A DNA stretch of 64,000 nucleotides from DASYXT01 sp035934555 (GTDB lineage Bacteria; Verrucomicrobiota; Verrucomicrobiia; Limisphaerales; UBA8199). A program made the translations under genes and the position numbers. Each line of letters opens with the position of its first letter. Positions within the stretch are counted from its first letter, which is position 1. Shown piece by piece: positions 17,250 through 26,505 of this stretch. The notes beneath the pieces were generated by a model that was not told the origin of the DNA, ran no database searches, and was given only the letters and a program-made list of their open reading frames with translations. The stretch is taken from positions 1-64,000 of the forward strand of contig DASYXT010000136.1 in NCBI GenBank assembly GCA_035934555.1, given 5' to 3'.

Positions 17250-17644
17250 ATCAAGCTTTTGTTATGGTTGCTTCGTCCTGAAAGCCGGAGTTTGTCTCAA
17301 GTGTCTCGGTTTCAGTGCCCAGTGTCCTTGAAGCGGGCATCAGAGAGGCACACTCGCGGTCGGGCCTTCTTAGAGCAGCACTCGTGCCCTATATTTATGG
17401 CTCTCGGTTTCCCGCGCCTTCAAGGCGCTGGCGTTGCTGGTTTGAAAAGGACGAGCCGGGTGAGCGGGGTTGCGAGGAGCGAGCCGCTGCGCGCTTTCCT
17501 GGACGGCGTGCCAGGCCGAATGGGGCGCGTCCATTTAAGCGCGTTTTAGTTAGCGGCGATGGACAACCTGTCCGGGCGGCGCGAATTGCGTACATCATGG
17601 GGAGCTCTCCTGGTATGCGGCGCCAACAATGCGAAAGTGAACAA
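17250..17644. other. Intergenic, 395 bp, no clear gene
   Basis: This lies between two minus-strand genes, so it should hold the promoter of the LamG protein gene near 17250-17330. A 50-codon plus-strand frame (17398-17550) ends FLDGVPGRMGRVHLSAF; it has no known domain and is not called. GCCTTCAAGGCGC-type short inverted words are present. Confidence 0.5.
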
Positions 17645-19021
17645 TTACCTGGCGACCGAGAAAATGATGTCACGGTCCTGGTAGTCGATTTTCGCCTCCA
17701 GTGGGAGTTGTTGAATTCCGCCATTGTCATGACGATCTGGACCAACGCTGTAAACCACATAACCCTGCGGTTCTCGTCGATACAGGATTTCCTTCTTGCC
17801 GAATGGGTCGGTTGGCACCGTTGAAAGGAACCTTGGGCAGAGACTGGCGAGCGAATTCGGTAGCCGCCCAAAGGCCAGCCGATACTGCTCCAGGGCAAGA
17901 GCGGTTTGGAGCAGGCTGAGCCGAACCGCGCCTACCGCATTTTGGCGAAGGCCCTTCACCAAGGGGGGCAAAAACATTCCCGTGATGATGAACTTCTTCG
18001 GCACAGCTTCCTGTTTAGCGGTTTGGCTGATTTGCTCCAACCGATCCAGTGCGGAAGGAAGCGAAAGCAGAATCGCCTTTTGACATTCGGACACGTCTTC
18101 GAGGTATCGCATTTCATCCCGTTTGAACCTCCCGGAAACCCGCAAAACCTGTAGACCCAAGATGGCACCGAACCGAGGAGAATAGCCTGGGTCGATGGTG
18201 TCGAGAATCTGTCCAGACGAAGAATCGAAGGTGGCCACCACAAAGCAGCGATCACTAATTAATGCACGCTCAACCTGATTTTTGCGTTCGGCGCCTTTGA
18301 ACATCTCATGAAGTTCTGTAATTTGCGGGTCTGAAAGCTGGCGATGATTCAGAAGCCATCTCAATAACTCGCTCGCCGCAAACTCGATTCGCCGTTGAAT
18401 GAGGACACTGATCAAATCGGGCTCCGAGTTCAAGGCAGCAGAGAGCTGCAGGATGCGGGAGGTGCATTCGAGTGCCGAGTCAAGATCCCCTTTCTGCTCG
18501 GCAAGAACGCCTCGGCACAATTCAAGTGCCGCGCATTGCTGCAGGAGGCGCAAGTGGGGTAATAACGCGTTCCACCCCGGTCGGTAGTCCACAGGAAAGC
18601 GACATAGCTTCAGCCTTGCAGCCTGTTCAAGGGCTTCAAAAGCGCCGGCATTCTGGTCGCAGGCGCTTTGCATAGATTGTTGGGTTTCGGCGGGAAGCTG
18701 GCCGGAGCCGGAGGGCAATTGTTCGAGTCGTTGCAGGAACCGCGCAGACCTGGATTCTTGCACGATTGCGAAGGCACGGGCATAGGCCGTGGGAGCGTTG
18801 GAGCTTGCCGGCACCGTAGGGTAATAGGCGTTCAATTCAGCCAGACTCACCGGCTCGTGAGCGGCTCGAACGGCGGCCAGGCGATGCTGGATGCGTGCCG
18901 CAAGCCACCAATGATACCCAACTCCAACCGTGGCGAGCAGGACTAAAAAGAGGAGCACGATTGCCGCGGGATGAAACAGCCGGCGCCGCTGGCGGGGGAT
19001 TGGGGGCGGTGAGGAACGCAT
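17645..19021 (-). CDS. Membrane-anchored hypothetical protein with pseudopilin-like C-terminus
   Basis: A 458-residue protein: basic, Pro-rich N-terminus (MRSSPPPIPRQRRRLF), one transmembrane helix at about 20-40, then a long helical region of unknown type. The last ~90 residues (LALEQYRLAFGRLPNSLASL then TVPTDPFGKKEILYRREPQG) resemble the C-terminal part of type II secretion pseudopilins and the related tails found in Planctomycetes/Verrucomicrobia proteins of this architecture. It has no prepilin cleavage site, so it is not itself a pseudopilin. The role is unknown. It is on the same strand as the downstream LamG gene but 395 bp away. Confidence 0.75.
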   Translation of the reverse strand: MRSSPPPIPRQRRRLFHPAAIVLLFLVLLATVGVGYHWWLAARIQHRLAAVRAAHEPVSLAELNAYYPTVPASSNAPTAYARAFAIVQESRSARFLQRLEQLPSGSGQLPAETQQSMQSACDQNAGAFEALEQAARLKLCRFPVDYRPGWNALLPHLRLLQQCAALELCRGVLAEQKGDLDSALECTSRILQLSAALNSEPDLISVLIQRRIEFAASELLRWLLNHRQLSDPQITELHEMFKGAERKNQVERALISDRCFVVATFDSSSGQILDTIDPGYSPRFGAILGLQVLRVSGRFKRDEMRYLEDVSECQKAILLSLPSALDRLEQISQTAKQEAVPKKFIITGMFLPPLVKGLRQNAVGAVRLSLLQTALALEQYRLAFGRLPNSLASLCPRFLSTVPTDPFGKKEILYRREPQGYVVYSVGPDRHDNGGIQQLPLEAKIDYQDRDIIFSVAR

Positions 19022-19443
19022 TTTAGGAATTCATTCTCCGACACGCCCGCTTGCCATCAAAGCGCTGCATCCGTGAAGCAAATCAGATCTTCGACCCGCG
19101 CACAATCCAACTTCCGCACGGCATACGTATTTTGGCAACGCAGCACGAATCCTGAACGGTCCTTGATGGTAACTGGCATGAGCACTCTCGCAGAACTGAT
19201 CAATATCGACGATCCCGGCATCCCGAAAATTCGTGAGCGGGAAGGTGTGCCAGGCCTGCACGGCAAGTTCAAACAGCCGCAGGCTCCCAAACAACGGGAA
19301 ACAGCAACGGTGGCGGCGCAGCAGGCGGCAGTGCTTGTCATTGCGGAGTGAGCGAGCAGGGTCCGCTCAACTCAGCAATCGTGGGTCGAACGCAAATGGC
19401 TCAGGCTGGCCGATGACGATTTTCCCGAAATCGGGATGCGCAT
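19022..19443. other. Intergenic, about 420 bp, no clear gene
   Basis: This lies between the hypothetical membrane protein gene and the 3' end of the MmeI-like gene. Several overlapping frames of 75-95 codons exist on both strands, none with a convincing start, ribosome-binding site or known motif. One plus-strand frame ends QQSWVERKWLRLADDDFPEI GMRI before a stop at the MmeI 3' end and could be a gene tail, but it is only about 30 codons. Confidence 0.4.
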
Positions 19444-22400
19444 CTAAAGCAGCATGACAATCTCATTAACTGACCCGGTTCCGGTTCGGCTGCTCCGTTT
19501 CGGCTTCGTGGGCTTCGCGGCTGCTTCCAGTTTCGCTCGGTCCAAATTCAGCGCCAGCAACCGCTCCAAAATCTGGTGGTCGGACAGATCGGCTGGCCAG
19601 CCGTAGGCCGCCGCGACGGCCGCATCCAGCTTCTTATGCGCCAGGTCCAGCCAGGCCGGCCGCTCGTTGTAAAGGTTCGTCAACGTCCGCTTCTTCAGCC
19701 TGGCTGCGCACTCGCCGTCGCGCGGCTCCAGCCGCGGATAGCGCACCGTGCCGATGCCGTCGGCATTTGGCGCCACGACATATCGCGCCCAGGGACCAGT
19801 TACCGACCCGGGAAACTCCAACACCCGCTCGATCGTCCATTCCGGCGGGTTGAGCCAGCGCTCGCGCAGTTCGTTCAACTCCTGCGCGGCGGCGGCGATG
19901 ACGGCGCGATGCGCCTCGGGCGCTTGCGGCCCGGCCCCGTAGGGCGGGGCGTCCTCCTTGCCCGTGAAGTAATTCTTCGCCGCCAGGTTCTCCGCATAGC
20001 TGAGATCGGGTTCGGATGCCGGCTCCGGCTTGGGAGCCGGCCTTGGTGCTGGAGGCGCCAAATCGTCAGGGAACGGAAAGGGAAAGGTCTCGAAACAGGT
20101 GGTCGGTGTGTACCGAGGGCGGGTTTCGAGCCGGGAGCCCTGTTTAAGCGCCCATAGTTGGTGGAAGCGCGATTGCACCACGCCGAAGAAGAAGTCGTCG
20201 GAACGTCCAAACACGATAACCACGTTCGCTGGCAAGGACACCGTGTCCAGCCACGTGAACATCCGATGCTTGGCGACCATGCAGGTGGAAAGGAACCTCG
20301 CGTGCGCCGCAAAGGCCCTGCGCATGGCGGGTCGGCTCTCAGCGTAGATCCACCAGTCCCTCGCGTACGCCTCCCTGCGGTTCCGCTCGCGGACCGGCTT
20401 AACCTCGCTCTCCAGGTGGCCAAAGGGACCGGCATAGCGAGCAGCGCTTTCTATCGCCAGGTCTATCCCGAAATCGACGGTCCATACGCCGCGGGGCCGT
20501 TTGGTTAGGTCGCTCCCGTTGGAGTAGGGCCGCAGCACGTCGCTATTGGGTCGCCCGGTGGGGTTTGGGGCCGTGAGCCACTCGCGGGCAAGTTCAAAGG
20601 GGACATCAAAAGGCCCCGCTGGGGTTATACCCATGAAACTGATCCCAGCGTTCGCCTCAAGATTCCTCGCGGTGTGAATATTGATCGTGGCAGCGAGCTG
20701 TGCACCAATTTCATCAACCTCTCGGCCGTCGAGAACCCGCTTAACATCGGAACCGTTGTCAAAGCCGACCATGCTGACGTGAACGTTCGCCCCAGCAAGC
20801 ACCCAGTCACGGTCGCTTTCCGCGAAAAAGATGTCCCCCGTCTTTTTGATGCGCCGGAGCACGTCACGGTTCGCCCCGCCCCGAATGCCCTGGGTCGCAA
20901 GCAATCCGGCACGTTTACATTTCTTCCCCTCGATCTGCTCCCGCGCCTTCTCGAACCAGTAGCAGCAAAGATCGGCCTCGGGCCGGACCCGGTTTCCGAA
21001 ATTCTCGAACAAGGCTTCCACGTACTCGTTGCCCAACTCCCGACGGAGCAACTTTCCACCCAAAAACGGCGGATTGCCCACAATCACATCGCACTCCGGC
21101 CAGGCGCGCTCGACGTAAACCTTGAACATTTCGTCCTGGCGGTGGTGATGCTCCTGTTGCCGCGCTTCCTTCAAGTTCTTGGGCTTTTTGCGGAACGTTT
21201 CGTGCAGGAGCGCGTCCTTGTTCTCGAAGCCATCGAGGTTTTGCAGCACTGGCGTCCGGTCATTATCGAAGCCATTATCCCGCCGCCACTGGAGATAGCC
21301 GATCTGGACCGACACCTGCGCCAGCTCGTACGCGTAAGGATTGATCTCAATCGCCTTGAGCTGCTGGACGCTCACCTGTGGCCGGAAGGAAAACCCAAGC
21401 TGCATTCCGAACGTGAGGACCTCCTTTTCCAGCCCAAGCAGCAGTTGGAGCGACACATAGAGGAAGTTGCCGCTCCCACAGGCCGGGTCCACCACCACCG
21501 TCCCGGCCAGCTTCTTCTGGAACGCCGCCAGCCGGCTGCGCTCGGCCGCCGTGCCCGTGCCCTTGGCGTAGGCACCGGCCAACTCGCTTCGAATCTGGCT
21601 CCATTCCCGGCGCAATGGCTGCATGAGCACCGGCTCGACCAGCGTCTTGATGTCGGCCTCGCTGGTGTAGTGTGCCCCGAGCTGCGCCCGCTGACCTTCA
21701 TCCAACGCCCGCTCGAAGAGCGTGCCCATGATGCTCGGCTCGATAAACTGCCAATCCGCTTCCGCCGCCTCGGCCAGCATCCGAATCTCCTCCGGTGTGA
21801 GCTCGAAAACCGTCGCCTCCTCGAACAAATGTCCGTTGAAATGACGGATCTTGTGCAGGCCGAATGACCCGCCCTTGGCCATCACGCGGAATAGCTCCTC
21901 GAGTTTCTCGGCAAAAAACCACGGGTCCTCGATGCCCGCCTTGGTCACCTCGCTAAACAGCCGGGGCGGCAGCAGCCCGGTGTCCTCGGCGAACAGGCAA
22001 AAGACAATCCGGTTGAGGAAGCGCGCAATGCGCAGATTCTGCTTCTGGGCCACGCGCACCTGTTCGCGCGTCCTGGCATTGGCCAACTCGACGCTCTCCC
22101 GGCCCTGGAGCAGCCGGGCAATGGCCGCAATCTGGACGGCCAGCTTCTCGGTTACCTGCGCCGTCGTTCGTTGTGGCTTGAGATATGCCGGGCCGGTGAA
22201 CAGCCATCGCAAAATCCGCAGGTTCTCCTGCCGGTCAATCTGTTCGTTGGTGAACTCATGCGTCTCCATCACCGTCCCGTTGAAATTGGTGCGGACGATA
22301 AACCGGTCGAAATCGCAGACCACCAGCAGCGGAGGATTGAGCAACGACTCCCGGTAGCGGAGCAATTGCTTGTAGGCGGCCTCCAGGTTCTTTTTCTTGC

Positions 22401-22674
22401 CCTTGTATTCCCAGGCGAAGCAGCCGCTCTTCCACACGTCCGCGAACCCACGCTCGGTCGGGTCCCCCTCGTCCGGCCTGGCGGGCGCGTCGAACAGCTC
22501 CAGGTCCTTGACGACCCGCTTCTGGAAACAGAACGAATCATTGCCGGTCGGGTCCGCCTCATTGGGAGTTGGCTGGCCGAGCAACCGGCACAAATCGTTG
22601 AAATGCTCCTGGTAAGCGGCCGATTCCTTCCCGCTAAACCTGGACCACTTGCGTTTGAACTCGACCGAAGTCAT
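19444..22674 (-). CDS. Type IIL (MmeI-like) restriction-modification enzyme
   Basis: A 1076-residue single-chain restriction-modification protein. The N-terminal nuclease has D79-X9-E89-X-K91 (ending FAWEYKGKK), the same spacing as the DX9EXK site described for MmeI. A helical connector follows (about 165-330). The N6-adenine methyltransferase core has motif I DPACGSGNF (396-404) and motif IV NPPF (534-537, within VIVGNPPFLGG). The target-recognition region lies at about 620-870 and a C-terminal helical domain at 900-1076. Such enzymes recognise short asymmetric sites, methylate one strand and cut about two helical turns away. All key residues are intact, so it should both cut and protect. 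No separate methyltransferase or specificity gene is nearby, as expected. The recognition site cannot be read by eye. Confidence 0.9.
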   Translation of the reverse strand: MTSVEFKRKWSRFSGKESAAYQEHFNDLCRLLGQPTPNEADPTGNDSFCFQKRVVKDLELFDAPARPDEGDPTERGFADVWKSGCFAWEYKGKKKNLEAAYKQLLRYRESLLNPPLLVVCDFDRFIVRTNFNGTVMETHEFTNEQIDRQENLRILRWLFTGPAYLKPQRTTAQVTEKLAVQIAAIARLLQGRESVELANARTREQVRVAQKQNLRIARFLNRIVFCLFAEDTGLLPPRLFSEVTKAGIEDPWFFAEKLEELFRVMAKGGSFGLHKIRHFNGHLFEEATVFELTPEEIRMLAEAAEADWQFIEPSIMGTLFERALDEGQRAQLGAHYTSEADIKTLVEPVLMQPLRREWSQIRSELAGAYAKGTGTAAERSRLAAFQKKLAGTVVVDPACGSGNFLYVSLQLLLGLEKEVLTFGMQLGFSFRPQVSVQQLKAIEINPYAYELAQVSVQIGYLQWRRDNGFDNDRTPVLQNLDGFENKDALLHETFRKKPKNLKEARQQEHHHRQDEMFKVYVERAWPECDVIVGNPPFLGGKLLRRELGNEYVEALFENFGNRVRPEADLCCYWFEKAREQIEGKKCKRAGLLATQGIRGGANRDVLRRIKKTGDIFFAESDRDWVLAGANVHVSMVGFDNGSDVKRVLDGREVDEIGAQLAATINIHTARNLEANAGISFMGITPAGPFDVPFELAREWLTAPNPTGRPNSDVLRPYSNGSDLTKRPRGVWTVDFGIDLAIESAARYAGPFGHLESEVKPVRERNRREAYARDWWIYAESRPAMRRAFAAHARFLSTCMVAKHRMFTWLDTVSLPANVVIVFGRSDDFFFGVVQSRFHQLWALKQGSRLETRPRYTPTTCFETFPFPFPDDLAPPAPRPAPKPEPASEPDLSYAENLAAKNYFTGKEDAPPYGAGPQAPEAHRAVIAAAAQELNELRERWLNPPEWTIERVLEFPGSVTGPWARYVVAPNADGIGTVRYPRLEPRDGECAARLKKRTLTNLYNERPAWLDLAHKKLDAAVAAAYGWPADLSDHQILERLLALNLDRAKLEAAAKPTKPKRSSRTGTGSVNEIVMLL

Positions 22675-22770
22675 GGGCTGCTCACCCGAACTGAAACGTG
22701 CGTGAACGGTATAAGCCGCCCAGCGCCGCGAAACAAGGTCGTTTGAGGGGGGACCTGCCTGTGAAGGGGA

Positions 22771-22830
22771 TTGACGCTCGCCCCCCCCAACACTGAAGTG
22801 TTGGGCTTATTCTCAAACCATCCCTGCGGG
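22771..22830. repeat. REP-A palindrome, single copy
   Basis: CCAACACTGAAGTGTTGG at 22787-22804 with the same flanks as the copy at 11414-11431: GACGCTCGCCCCC before it and GCTTATTCTCAAACCAT after it. It lies just upstream of the MmeI-like gene. GCGGGATGGACG words repeat immediately downstream (22827-22860). The surrounding 22675-23045 holds no gene. Confidence 0.75.
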
Positions 22831-23045
22831 ATGGACGAGCATGATGCGGGATGGACGCGAGGGAGGCGGGCAAAGCGTCTCGCTTATCCACAGAGGTCGA
22901 GCCGGTCGAGCCGCGCCGAACTGCTCCGACCAGTGCCAGCGAGTGCGAACTGGGAGCAGGCAGGGGCAGATTAGCGGCTCATCGACGGTTGCTCAACTTT
23001 GGGCGGTTTCGCCGAGCATTGAGTCGAGCCGCCTCGCCAGGGGTG

Positions 23046-25526
23046 CTAATGAATGGCCGCGACGTTGCCCTTGTTCATCAGCGTGATGTAATCCTGCAAA
23101 ATGTGCTCAGTCTCGCTCAGCGTTGCATCGACTGCGGGCGGTTTCTCCTCGTCGCTCTCCGCATCGGGTGGCACCACGGGTACGGGCGTAGGCGGTGTGG
23201 CCGCCAGCGTCGCGTTGGTGCCGACTGCGGCGGAGACACCGGCGGCGGGCACGTCCAGTTTGGCCAGGTTGGTGCGGACCGTGGGCGGTGGGAGGCCGGG
23301 CTGGGCGGCAAGCTTCAGGGTGAGATCGTAAATTTTTTCCTTCGACTCGGGCCGGGCCAGGCGCTCTTTGTCGCGGGCTTTGAGCCGTGCTTCGAGGTCT
23401 TCCCTTTCCTTCAGCCGCGCTTTTAAGTTCAGGGAGATCATTTTGTCATCCTGCTGTTTTTTGTAGAAGGCTATGTCCTCGGCGATGTAGGAGAATTCTT
23501 TGTCATGGGCGATGCGTTCGGCGGAGCGTTTGCGCAAGGCCTGCACATAAGGATCGACCATATTCATATGATCGTACTTGGCGCTTTCGATGGTGTCCCA
23601 GGGCAGGGGGTTGTCGAGCGAGGTTTCGCCAACGTCCTTCGAAACATTGAGCAGAGAGGGCAGCACGATATCGGGCACAACCCCCTTCAACTGTGTGGAA
23701 GCGCCGCTGGCGCGGTAGAACTTCTTAATCGTCAGCTTCAGCGCGCCGGGATCATTGGTCAACGCGCGGCTGCGGATGAAATGTTTCAATTCCTGGACGC
23801 TCTGAACGGTGCCTTTGCCGTGGGTCGAGCTATCGCCCACGATGAGGGCGCGGCCGTAATCCTGGAGGGCGCCGGCGAGGATTTCGGAGGCGGAGGCGCT
23901 CTGGCGGCTGGTTAAAACAATCAGCGGCCCGTCATAAAGAATGGAAGGATCGGTGTCCTCGTCGATTTGGACCGAGTTGTCGAAATCCTTAACTTGCACG
24001 ACCGGGCCGTCCTTAATGAACAGGCCGGTGAGGTGAATGGCTTCTTCGAGGGAACCACCGCCATTATGGCGGAGGTCCAGCACGATGCCCTGGACCTTCT
24101 CCTCCTTGAGCTTGTTGATCAACAGCGACACGTCGGCCGTGGTGCTATGGGACTCGGCTTTCGAGCGGCTGCTGGAAGGGTCAAAAGGCGCATAGAACGA
24201 AGGCAAATCAATCACCCCCAGGCGCACTTGCTCGCCGTTGGCGTCCGGGTATTCGATGAGCCTGGCCTTGGCGGCCTGGTCTTCGAGTGGGATTTCATCG
24301 CGGATGAGCGTGATCACTTTACGGCTGGCGAAGTCGGCCCCAGCGGGAATGACCGTCAGGCGCACTTCGGTGCCCTTCGGCCCGCGGATGAGCTGGACGG
24401 CTTTGTTGAGGCTCATATCCACCACATCGACGGGTGGCTGGTTGCTTTGGGCCACCGCAATGATGCGGTCCTTTTCGTGAATTTTCTTGCTCTTGACCGC
24501 CGGACCGCCGGGCAGCAAACGGTTAATCGTGCAGTAGCCGTCTTCGGAGCCCAGTTCCGCGCCGATGCCCTGCAAATTCAGGTTCATCGTGATAGCGAAG
24601 CTCTCAAGTTGCGACGCACCAAAGTAATCCGAGTGCGGATCGTACACGTGCGCCAGTGTCGTCAGGTACGCCTGCAGGACGTCGTCGCTGCTCCAGTCTT
24701 CAAACATCCGCAGGTTGCGGTGATAACGGTGGCTGAGCGTCTCGACGATATCCTCGTCCTCAGTCTTAGGCGTTTTGGCTTTGGCGTCGGCCGACGCGGG
24801 TGTTCCGCCTTCGGTTGTATCCGGCTTGGCCGCAGGCTTTTTCTTGGCGTCAATTTTGCCGAGCTTTTCCTGCAGATACTCGAAACGCAGGCGATCCTTC
24901 CACAATTTTTTGGCCTCAGTGAGGTCTTTGGGATACGGCTGGTCTTTGCGATTCAGCAGAATTTTCTCGTCGCTGTTGAAAGTGAACTTCTCGGTTTTAA
25001 GCAATTCGTCGGCGTACGCGACACGTTCGCGCAGCCGCTCAACAAATCGGTTGAAGATATCGCAGGCCGGACGGGTATCAGCCTGGCCGTGTTCGTTAAG
25101 CGTAAGCCGGGAAAGATTCGTCCGATAATGCTCGAAATCCGCCAGGTCCGCCTGCGTGAAGTGCAGGTGCATGGGGTCGTACAGTTCGATGTAGCGGTCG
25201 AGGAACTTGCTGGAAACGCGGCTGTCAAACGGCTGGCGCAAATAATGGAACCGTTCGAGCATGCGCGCGGTGACGTAGGCAATCTGGCCGTCGGCTGGTC
25301 CCGGGCTGACCGGATGAAAAATATTCGTGTCGTGGGTGAGGCCATCGGTGGTGCTCGACTGGCCGGCGCTGGGCCGATTAGTCGAATAAGGCAGGGTACC
25401 CAGGACCTTCGGTAAAGTCCGGGGTGGGAGCGAAGAGGGCGTCTCCTGAGCCAGGATGTGGAGGGGAAGGGTTAAGTTGCAGCCCAGAATGAGGAGCAAC
25501 GCTCTCGCGGCAAGACGTGCGATCAT
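23046..25526 (-). CDS. prc: Tail-specific protease (Prc/Tsp-type, S41)
   Basis: An 826-residue periplasmic protease with a signal peptide (MIARLAARALLLILGCNLTL). An N-terminal helical domain (about 70-290) precedes a PDZ domain (about 315-405, LQGIGAELGSEDGYCTINRL) and the S41 catalytic domain (about 430-600). The SASASEI box at 543-549 holds the catalytic Ser and GKGTVQ holds Lys571, the Ser-Lys dyad. A long C-terminal helical domain follows, as in E. coli Prc. It degrades proteins with nonpolar C-termini and regulates envelope peptidoglycan enzymes in other bacteria. The C-terminal ~70 residues are a Pro/Ala-rich tail. It is a single gene. Confidence 0.92.
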   Translation of the reverse strand: MIARLAARALLLILGCNLTLPLHILAQETPSSLPPRTLPKVLGTLPYSTNRPSAGQSSTTDGLTHDTNIFHPVSPGPADGQIAYVTARMLERFHYLRQPFDSRVSSKFLDRYIELYDPMHLHFTQADLADFEHYRTNLSRLTLNEHGQADTRPACDIFNRFVERLRERVAYADELLKTEKFTFNSDEKILLNRKDQPYPKDLTEAKKLWKDRLRFEYLQEKLGKIDAKKKPAAKPDTTEGGTPASADAKAKTPKTEDEDIVETLSHRYHRNLRMFEDWSSDDVLQAYLTTLAHVYDPHSDYFGASQLESFAITMNLNLQGIGAELGSEDGYCTINRLLPGGPAVKSKKIHEKDRIIAVAQSNQPPVDVVDMSLNKAVQLIRGPKGTEVRLTVIPAGADFASRKVITLIRDEIPLEDQAAKARLIEYPDANGEQVRLGVIDLPSFYAPFDPSSSRSKAESHSTTADVSLLINKLKEEKVQGIVLDLRHNGGGSLEEAIHLTGLFIKDGPVVQVKDFDNSVQIDEDTDPSILYDGPLIVLTSRQSASASEILAGALQDYGRALIVGDSSTHGKGTVQSVQELKHFIRSRALTNDPGALKLTIKKFYRASGASTQLKGVVPDIVLPSLLNVSKDVGETSLDNPLPWDTIESAKYDHMNMVDPYVQALRKRSAERIAHDKEFSYIAEDIAFYKKQQDDKMISLNLKARLKEREDLEARLKARDKERLARPESKEKIYDLTLKLAAQPGLPPPTVRTNLAKLDVPAAGVSAAVGTNATLAATPPTPVPVVPPDAESDEEKPPAVDATLSETEHILQDYITLMNKGNVAAIH

Positions 25527-25750
25527 GTTTATTTCAGCAAAAAGTGCTTCAAACTAACACAGCTTCGACGCAATGCACGCTCGTTTGTTCGAACTTCCAT
25601 CTTTCGGCCCTTTTCGGGGGCACCGGCAGTGCGCCTGTGATAACAGTCTGACTTTGACGCATTTGAACCGGAGACGCAACTCCGTTCGCCCCCAAATAAG
25701 AATATTAGAAAAGTCTTGCCATAATTCTTGCGCTTCCGCAGAATGCAAAT

Positions 25751-25818
25751 GTCCGGTGACGGAACGTTTCTTCCCGCAGGGTTCCCCACCCTCACCTCCT
25801 TGGCGTCTGTCACCGGAC
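25751..25818. repeat. Perfect 10-bp inverted repeat before the DNA glycosylase gene
   Basis: GTCCGGTGAC (25751-25760) and its exact complement GTCACCGGAC (25809-25818) are separated by 48 bp, ending 53 bp upstream of the glycosylase start. This could be a paired operator, or arms of a long hairpin in the leader. The rest of 25527-25871 shows no gene. Confidence 0.5.
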
Positions 25819-25871
25819 GCTTCTTCTGCACCGAAGCCCTGACGACGCACTGTTGCAGTGCATATTATTGC

Positions 25872-26462
25872 ATGCCGCTCAGCACAGCCATAACGCCACC
25901 GCGACGGAGACCCAGCCGAGCCGAGCTGTTAGCGGCGGTCAACCGGCGAGTGCCGGATGTGCTCGCGCCCGGGTTGCGCCTTCTGTTTTGTGGCATTAAC
26001 CCCGGTCTGTACTCCGCCTGGGCGCGGCACCATTTCGCGCGGCCGGGCAACCGGTTCTGGCCGGCGCTATTCGCCGGCGGGCTGACCGAACGGTTGCTCC
26101 GACCGGAAGAAGAGCGCGAGTTGCTGCGCTGGAGGTATGGAATCACCAACCTGCTCGAACGCCCGACCAATGCGGCTGACGAACTGAGCGCGGCCGAATT
26201 GAGAACAGGCGCGCGCATTTTGGGACGCAAACTCGAACGCTACGCGCCGCGCGTCGTCGCAATCCTGGGGGTCAGCGCATACCGGCTCGCCTTCGAGCGG
26301 CCTAAGGCCCAGCTTGGGCGGCAGCCGGAACGGCTCGGGCGCACACTGGTTTGGGTGTTGCCCAACCCGAGCGGCCTCAACGCGCATTTCACGCCCAAGA
26401 CTTTGGCGAAGCTGTTTCGAGAACTCCGCCGGCACCTCGAAGCCGCGGAGCGCGGATTTTAG
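25872..26462 (+). CDS. mug: Mismatch-specific uracil-DNA glycosylase (Mug/TDG family)
   Basis: A 196-residue family-2 uracil-DNA glycosylase. Motif 1 is GINPG (41-45), whose Asn43 activates the catalytic water as in E. coli Mug. Motif 2 is NPSGLN (165-170), the loop that wedges into DNA. The intervening RPGNRFWPAL segment is also typical. It removes U or T mispaired with G. The open frame extends upstream to 25728 but homology begins after residue 30, so ATG 25872 is used. It is slightly longer than the E. coli enzyme because of a basic N-terminus (PPRRRPSRAE). The stop codon lies inside a REP-B hairpin. Confidence 0.9.
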   Translation: MPLSTAITPPRRRPSRAELLAAVNRRVPDVLAPGLRLLFCGINPGLYSAWARHHFARPGNRFWPALFAGGLTERLLRPEEERELLRWRYGITNLLERPTNAADELSAAELRTGARILGRKLERYAPRVVAILGVSAYRLAFERPKAQLGRQPERLGRTLVWVLPNPSGLNAHFTPKTLAKLFRELRRHLEAAERGF

Positions 26463-26474
26463 CTTTTAGTCCGC
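26452..26474. repeat. REP-B-like hairpin overlapping the glycosylase stop
   Basis: GCGGA...TCCGC with flanks GGAGC on the left and AGCA on the right matches the REP-B units at 63575-63590 (GGAGCGCGGACT-TC-AGTCCGCAGCA), with the loop lengthened to TTTTAGCTTTTAG. It covers the last codons and stop of the glycosylase gene and may act as a 3' hairpin for it. Confidence 0.5.
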
Positions 26475-26505
26475 AGCAGAGTCCACGCGCCCCTTTACGT
26501 GCAGC

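Noticed and set aside
17398..17550. 50-codon frame ending FLDGVPGRMGRVHLSAF.
   Set aside because: No family, no clear ribosome-binding site; cannot be supported as a gene.
19057..19341. Small overlapping frames in 19031-19443.
   Set aside because: Competing frames on both strands, none with recognisable motifs.
20674..21867. 397-codon plus-strand frame antisense to the MmeI-like gene.
   Set aside because: Arises from GC-rich codon use of the true gene; no motif.
23967..25415. 482-codon plus-strand frame antisense to the protease gene.
   Set aside because: No motif; the minus-strand Prc has a full domain set.
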